DNA of 9,493 nucleotides, from assembly GCA_938030845.1 (NCBI GenBank), contig CALHIC010000095.1, positions 1-9,493 of the forward strand. Direction: 5' to 3'. Below the pieces are notes generated by a model. The model did not search any database and had not been told where the DNA came from. It saw only the letters and a list, made by a program, of their open reading frames with translations. Source of the stretch: an uncultured Oribacterium sp. GTDB taxonomy: Bacteria; Bacillota; Clostridia; Lachnospirales; Lachnospiraceae. Numbering within the stretch: the stretch's first letter is position 1; each line of letters begins with the position of its first letter. The translations under genes and the position numbers were made by a program. Positions 6,621 to 9,493 of this stretch are shown here, one piece after another.

Positions 6621-7022
6621 ATGAATAAGCAATTATTAGAAAGTATACGATATCTTGTAATGGGAGTTCTCACCACTTTAGTGAATTACGTGATTTATCA
6701 TGTTCTGGATCTTCTTTTGCAAAAGCAATCTATTTCTCCTTTTTTTTCCTATAAAATATCCTATGGGGTTGCCTTCTTCCTGGCGGTGGTCTTTGCCTAC
6801 TACGGAAATAAGTTTTTTGTCTTTCAAAAAACGGAAAAGAAGGGAATTCAGGAATTTATTTCTTTCTTTTCCCTGAGGGTGTTTTCCGGCATAGCCAGTT
6901 TTTTCCTGCTGGTATTTTTTGTGGATATTTTGCATTTTTCCCATGGGCTGGGATGGCTGGGAAGTTCGGTCATTAATCTGGTGGGAAATTACTTTGCCAG
7001 CAAATTTTTGATTTTTAAGTAA
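6621..7022 (+). CDS. GtrA-family membrane protein, putative lipid-linked sugar flippase
   Basis: The protein has 133 residues, the normal GtrA length, with four predicted membrane helices: about 10-32, 46-65, 80-103 and 110-130. Family hallmarks are the N-terminal RYLVMGVLTTLVNYVIY, the end of helix two FAYYGNKFFVFQ, and the closing NLVGNYFASKFLIFK, which are the paired N-x-F/K-F-hydrophobic-F ends of this family. GtrA/GtcA proteins are thought to move undecaprenyl-phosphate-linked sugars across the membrane for decoration of O-antigen, teichoic acid or arabinogalactan. I chose ATG 6621 because AAGGTG (6603-6608) precedes it, although the 12-nt spacing is long. In-frame GTG 6606 or TTG 6504 would add a non-family extension, and the latter would contain the promoter. 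The YfhO-family gene follows after 12 nt. The specific sugar is unknown. Confidence 0.9.
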   Translation: MNKQLLESIRYLVMGVLTTLVNYVIYHVLDLLLQKQSISPFFSYKISYGVAFFLAVVFAYYGNKFFVFQKTEKKGIQEFISFFSLRVFSGIASFFLLVFFVDILHFSHGLGWLGSSVINLVGNYFASKFLIFK

Positions 7023-7034
7023 GGAGAAAATGCT

Positions 7035-9493
7035 ATGAATAAAGAGAGAAGCACTTTTGAAAGAATTCGTTGGGGGAAACAAGAGAGCCTTTCCTTCTTA
7101 CTCCCCCTTCTGGCCATGCTGGGGATTTTTGTGGCAAAGGGAGTATTTCCATTTGGAAAAGAAAGCTTTTTGCGTACGGACTTATATCACCAGTACGCTC
7201 CCTTTTTTCAGGAATTCCAAAGAAAGCTGCAATCTCAGGAGTCTTTACTCTATAGCTTTCATATAGGTCTTGGTAGCAATTTTATTGCTTTGATTGCCTA
7301 CTATCTGGCCAGTCCTTTAAATTGGTTTATTTTGCTTTTTCCTAAGGACTTGGTGATTGAGTATGTAAGCTATCTGGTGCTTCTGAAAATTGCGCTGACA
7401 GGAGCGACGGCTTCCCTGTATTTTCGCTATCATTTTCAGAAAAACAGTCCTTATTTTATTATCTTTGCATTGTTTTATGCCCTGTCCGGTTATATTGCGG
7501 CCTATTCCTGGAATGTAATGTGGCTGGATTGTGTACTGCTTTTCCCTTTGATTCTCCTGGGCTTAGAGCGCATGATGGATAGAGGAGAGGTAGGGCTTTA
7601 TACGGTAAGCTTGGCACTTTCCATTCTTTCCAATTATTATATCAGCATTATGATCTGCCTTTTTTTGGTGGTATATTTTCTGTTCCAGTTTTTCTTTATC
7701 CTTCGGGAAAGAAGACAGGGGATTGTTCTCATTCTTTTTCGCTTCGGCCTTTATTCCTTGTTGGCCGGGGCAATGGCGGCGGTTTTTCTGCTCCCGGCTT
7801 ATTTTGCCCTGCGTTTTACCGCTTCTTCCAGCATTTCCTTTCCGAAGACCTTTACCCAATACTTTGGCATTATCGACATGCTGGCCAGACAGTTTGCCTT
7901 TGTGGAAACGGAGCAGGGCTTAAAGCATTGGCCTAATATTTATGCCGGAACCTTGCTGCTCTTTTTGCTGCCCCTGTATTACCGAAATCAAAGCATTTCT
8001 CTTTCCCGAAAATGCTTTTACGGAATCCTGAGCATTTTCTTCTTTTTAAGCTTTTCCATCAATGTTTTGAATTTTATCTGGCATGGCTTTCATTATCCCA
8101 ACAGCCTGCCTGCAAGACAGAGCTTCTTATACATTTTCCTCCTCCTTACCCAGGGGGCGGAGCTTATGGTAAAGCGTAAAGGCAATACGAAAAAAGACTA
8201 CAGTCTTTCCTTCTTCCTCTGCTTTATTTTTGCGCTTTTGTGCCAGAAGCTGATTACGGTGGAGGGCTTTCACTGGTCTGTGTTCTATCTGGGCATGCTC
8301 TTCAGCTTTTTGTATTATCTACTCTTTGTGCTGGAGAAAAAAGCATTTACCCCAAGAAGCTTTTTCTATACCTTGCTGGCTCTTTGCTTTATAGAAGCTA
8401 CGGCAAATATGGCGGTGACCTCCGTCCCAACCACCAACCGGGCAAATTATTTGGAAGGGCAGAAGGAAACAGCGGCCTTACTTTCTGCCGTAAAGGTGGA
8501 GGATGAGGGCTTTTACCGTGTGGATAAGGCGGATCGGAAAACCAAGGATGACGGAGCACTTATGCAGTATCCCAGTGCCTCTATTTTCTCCTCCACAGCC
8601 TACGGGAAAATGTCGGAGGTTTATACCCTATTAGGCATGGAGGCTTCCACCAACGCTTACGCGATTAACGGGGCCACACCCTTGATGAACAGTCTTCTTT
8701 CGGTAAAATATCTGATTACCAAGGAAGAAATTACTAAGGCGGAGGAACAGGGCCTGGCCTATTGGGAAGGGGAAGGAGACTATCGGCTTTATGAAAATAC
8801 CTATGCCCTTCCTTTGGGTTTTGCCCTTAGCGAGGAGGAACTTTCTCAGTGGAATGAAAAGGCGGGGACTCCGGCGCTGGTACAAAACAGTATTTCCGAA
8901 TCTTTAACAGGGGAAAATGCTCTGGAAACCATTCTGGGAGAAAGAGAAGGAGAAGATTACAGCTTTACTGCCGCTGAGGAAGGTCACTATTTTGCCTATG
9001 TGAATAACACGAAGGTGGAAGAGGTCAAGGTGCAATTTCCGGAGAGAGAGAAAAGCTATGACCATGTGGATAGAGGATATTTGCTGGATTTAGGCTATCT
9101 TTCCGCCGGAGCGGAAGTAAAGCTCAGCTCCAAGACGGAGGGGCAGAGCATGGATGCCACCGTGTATCGTTTTCACTATGATGTACTTTCCGATTTTGTG
9201 GAAGCTTTGTCCGGACGAGGATTTAAGCTTGGTAAAATGAATGCAAGAACGATAGAAGGTACTGTGCAGGCTAAGGAAGAGGGCAAGGTTTTCTTCAGTA
9301 TTCCCTATGATCCGGGCTGGAAGGTCACGGTAGATGGAAATAAGGTGGAGCCGGAGGCAATCTTTACAGGATTTTTAGGTGTTCCCGTATCGGAAGGACA
9401 GCACACCGTTCGTTTACAATATACGCCGGAGGGCTGGAGATTCGGACTCTTATTAAGCTTTACGGCGATTCTTTTCTTCGCAGTATTTCTCTT
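7035..9493 (+). CDS. YfhO-family polytopic membrane protein (3' end beyond window)
   Basis: The frame is open from ATG 7035 to the window edge (819 codons). The family is usually about 850-900 residues, so only a short C-terminal piece is missing. AAGGAG (7021-7026) overlaps the gtrA-like stop and sits 8 nt from this ATG. Residues 1 to about 460 hold many membrane helices with family signatures: RTDLYHQYAPFF (47-58), IGLGSNFIALIAYYLASPLN, NVMWLD (160-165) and HYPNSLPARQSF (353-364). From about 463 to 795 lies a large extracytoplasmic beta-rich domain with LLGMEASTNAY, NSLLSVKYLITKEE, YRLYENTYALPLGF and PYDPGWKVTVDGNKV. A final membrane helix starts near 803. Bacillus/Listeria YfhO is needed to attach lipid-carried sugars to lipoteichoic acid, and the fold resembles GT-C glycosyltransferases. 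Together with the GtrA-like neighbour this points to cell-envelope polymer glycosylation; acceptor and sugar are inferred, not seen. Confidence 0.93.
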   Translation, partial: MNKERSTFERIRWGKQESLSFLLPLLAMLGIFVAKGVFPFGKESFLRTDLYHQYAPFFQEFQRKLQSQESLLYSFHIGLGSNFIALIAYYLASPLNWFILLFPKDLVIEYVSYLVLLKIALTGATASLYFRYHFQKNSPYFIIFALFYALSGYIAAYSWNVMWLDCVLLFPLILLGLERMMDRGEVGLYTVSLALSILSNYYISIMICLFLVVYFLFQFFFILRERRQGIVLILFRFGLYSLLAGAMAAVFLLPAYFALRFTASSSISFPKTFTQYFGIIDMLARQFAFVETEQGLKHWPNIYAGTLLLFLLPLYYRNQSISLSRKCFYGILSIFFFLSFSINVLNFIWHGFHYPNSLPARQSFLYIFLLLTQGAELMVKRKGNTKKDYSLSFFLCFIFALLCQKLITVEGFHWSVFYLGMLFSFLYYLLFVLEKKAFTPRSFFYTLLALCFIEATANMAVTSVPTTNRANYLEGQKETAALLSAVKVEDEGFYRVDKADRKTKDDGALMQYPSASIFSSTAYGKMSEVYTLLGMEASTNAYAINGATPLMNSLLSVKYLITKEEITKAEEQGLAYWEGEGDYRLYENTYALPLGFALSEEELSQWNEKAGTPALVQNSISESLTGENALETILGEREGEDYSFTAAEEGHYFAYVNNTKVEEVKVQFPEREKSYDHVDRGYLLDLGYLSAGAEVKLSSKTEGQSMDATVYRFHYDVLSDFVEALSGRGFKLGKMNARTIEGTVQAKEEGKVFFSIPYDPGWKVTVDGNKVEPEAIFTGFLGVPVSEGQHTVRLQYTPEGWRFGLLLSFTAILFFAVFL

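Noticed and set aside
6678..7082. 134-aa open frame on the - strand opposite the GtrA-family gene
   Set aside because: It lies almost entirely antisense to a well-supported membrane-protein gene. The translation is low-complexity and basic, and I see no recognisable domain or ribosome binding site.
7563..7859. 98-aa open frame on the - strand inside the YfhO-family gene
   Set aside because: It is the shadow of a coding frame that has clear YfhO signatures, and has no independent start signals.
1..9493. CRISPR arrays, transposases, integrases, phage or defence genes
   Set aside because: I found no repeat-spacer pattern, terminal inverted repeats or such protein signatures. All identifiable genes are housekeeping, envelope or conserved-unknown types.

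Overview
The window looks like ordinary chromosome from a low-to-mid GC anaerobic Firmicute, most likely a Lachnospiraceae member (Oribacterium-like is a guess). The evidence is the Clostridia-type CarD regulator, GtrA and YfhO proteins, strong AGGAGG-type ribosome binding sites, and the pairing of a DUF5716-like protein with a TPR-like protein. All genes that can be supported lie on the + strand. I see no mobile element, CRISPR array, tRNA or rRNA.

Positions 1-5640 are a dense co-directional block. It holds the 3' part of an actin/Hsp70-like ATPase relative (DUF5716-like), a 261-aa TPR-like protein 3 nt downstream, valS (valyl-tRNA synthetase, 900 aa), a small secreted protein with cell-wall-binding-type repeats, and rlmH (23S rRNA pseudouridine-1915 N3-methyltransferase). 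Spacings are 3, 15, 31 and 8 nt, so this is probably one transcription unit. The valS/secreted-protein junction carries a 9-bp stem-loop that contains the downstream ribosome binding site and is followed by four Ts. It could limit transcription, translation or both.

Positions 5641-5806 are AT-rich and hold a weak inverted repeat after rlmH and an extended -10 promoter. This drives a monocistronic gene for a CarD/CdnL-family RNA-polymerase-binding regulator (5807-6316). A long, symmetrical rho-independent terminator closes that unit at 6429-6482.

Positions 6483-9493 are a second unit. A good promoter (6544-6572) precedes a GtrA-family four-helix membrane protein (6621-7022). Twelve nt after it comes a YfhO-family polytopic membrane protein that runs off the right edge. 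GtrA-type flippases and YfhO-type proteins cooperate in lipid-linked sugar decoration of cell-wall polymers in Bacillus and Listeria, so this pair probably glycosylates an envelope polymer. The matching glycosyltransferase is not in the window.

No clear new system is present. The least understood element is the DUF5716-like/TPR pair upstream of valS.
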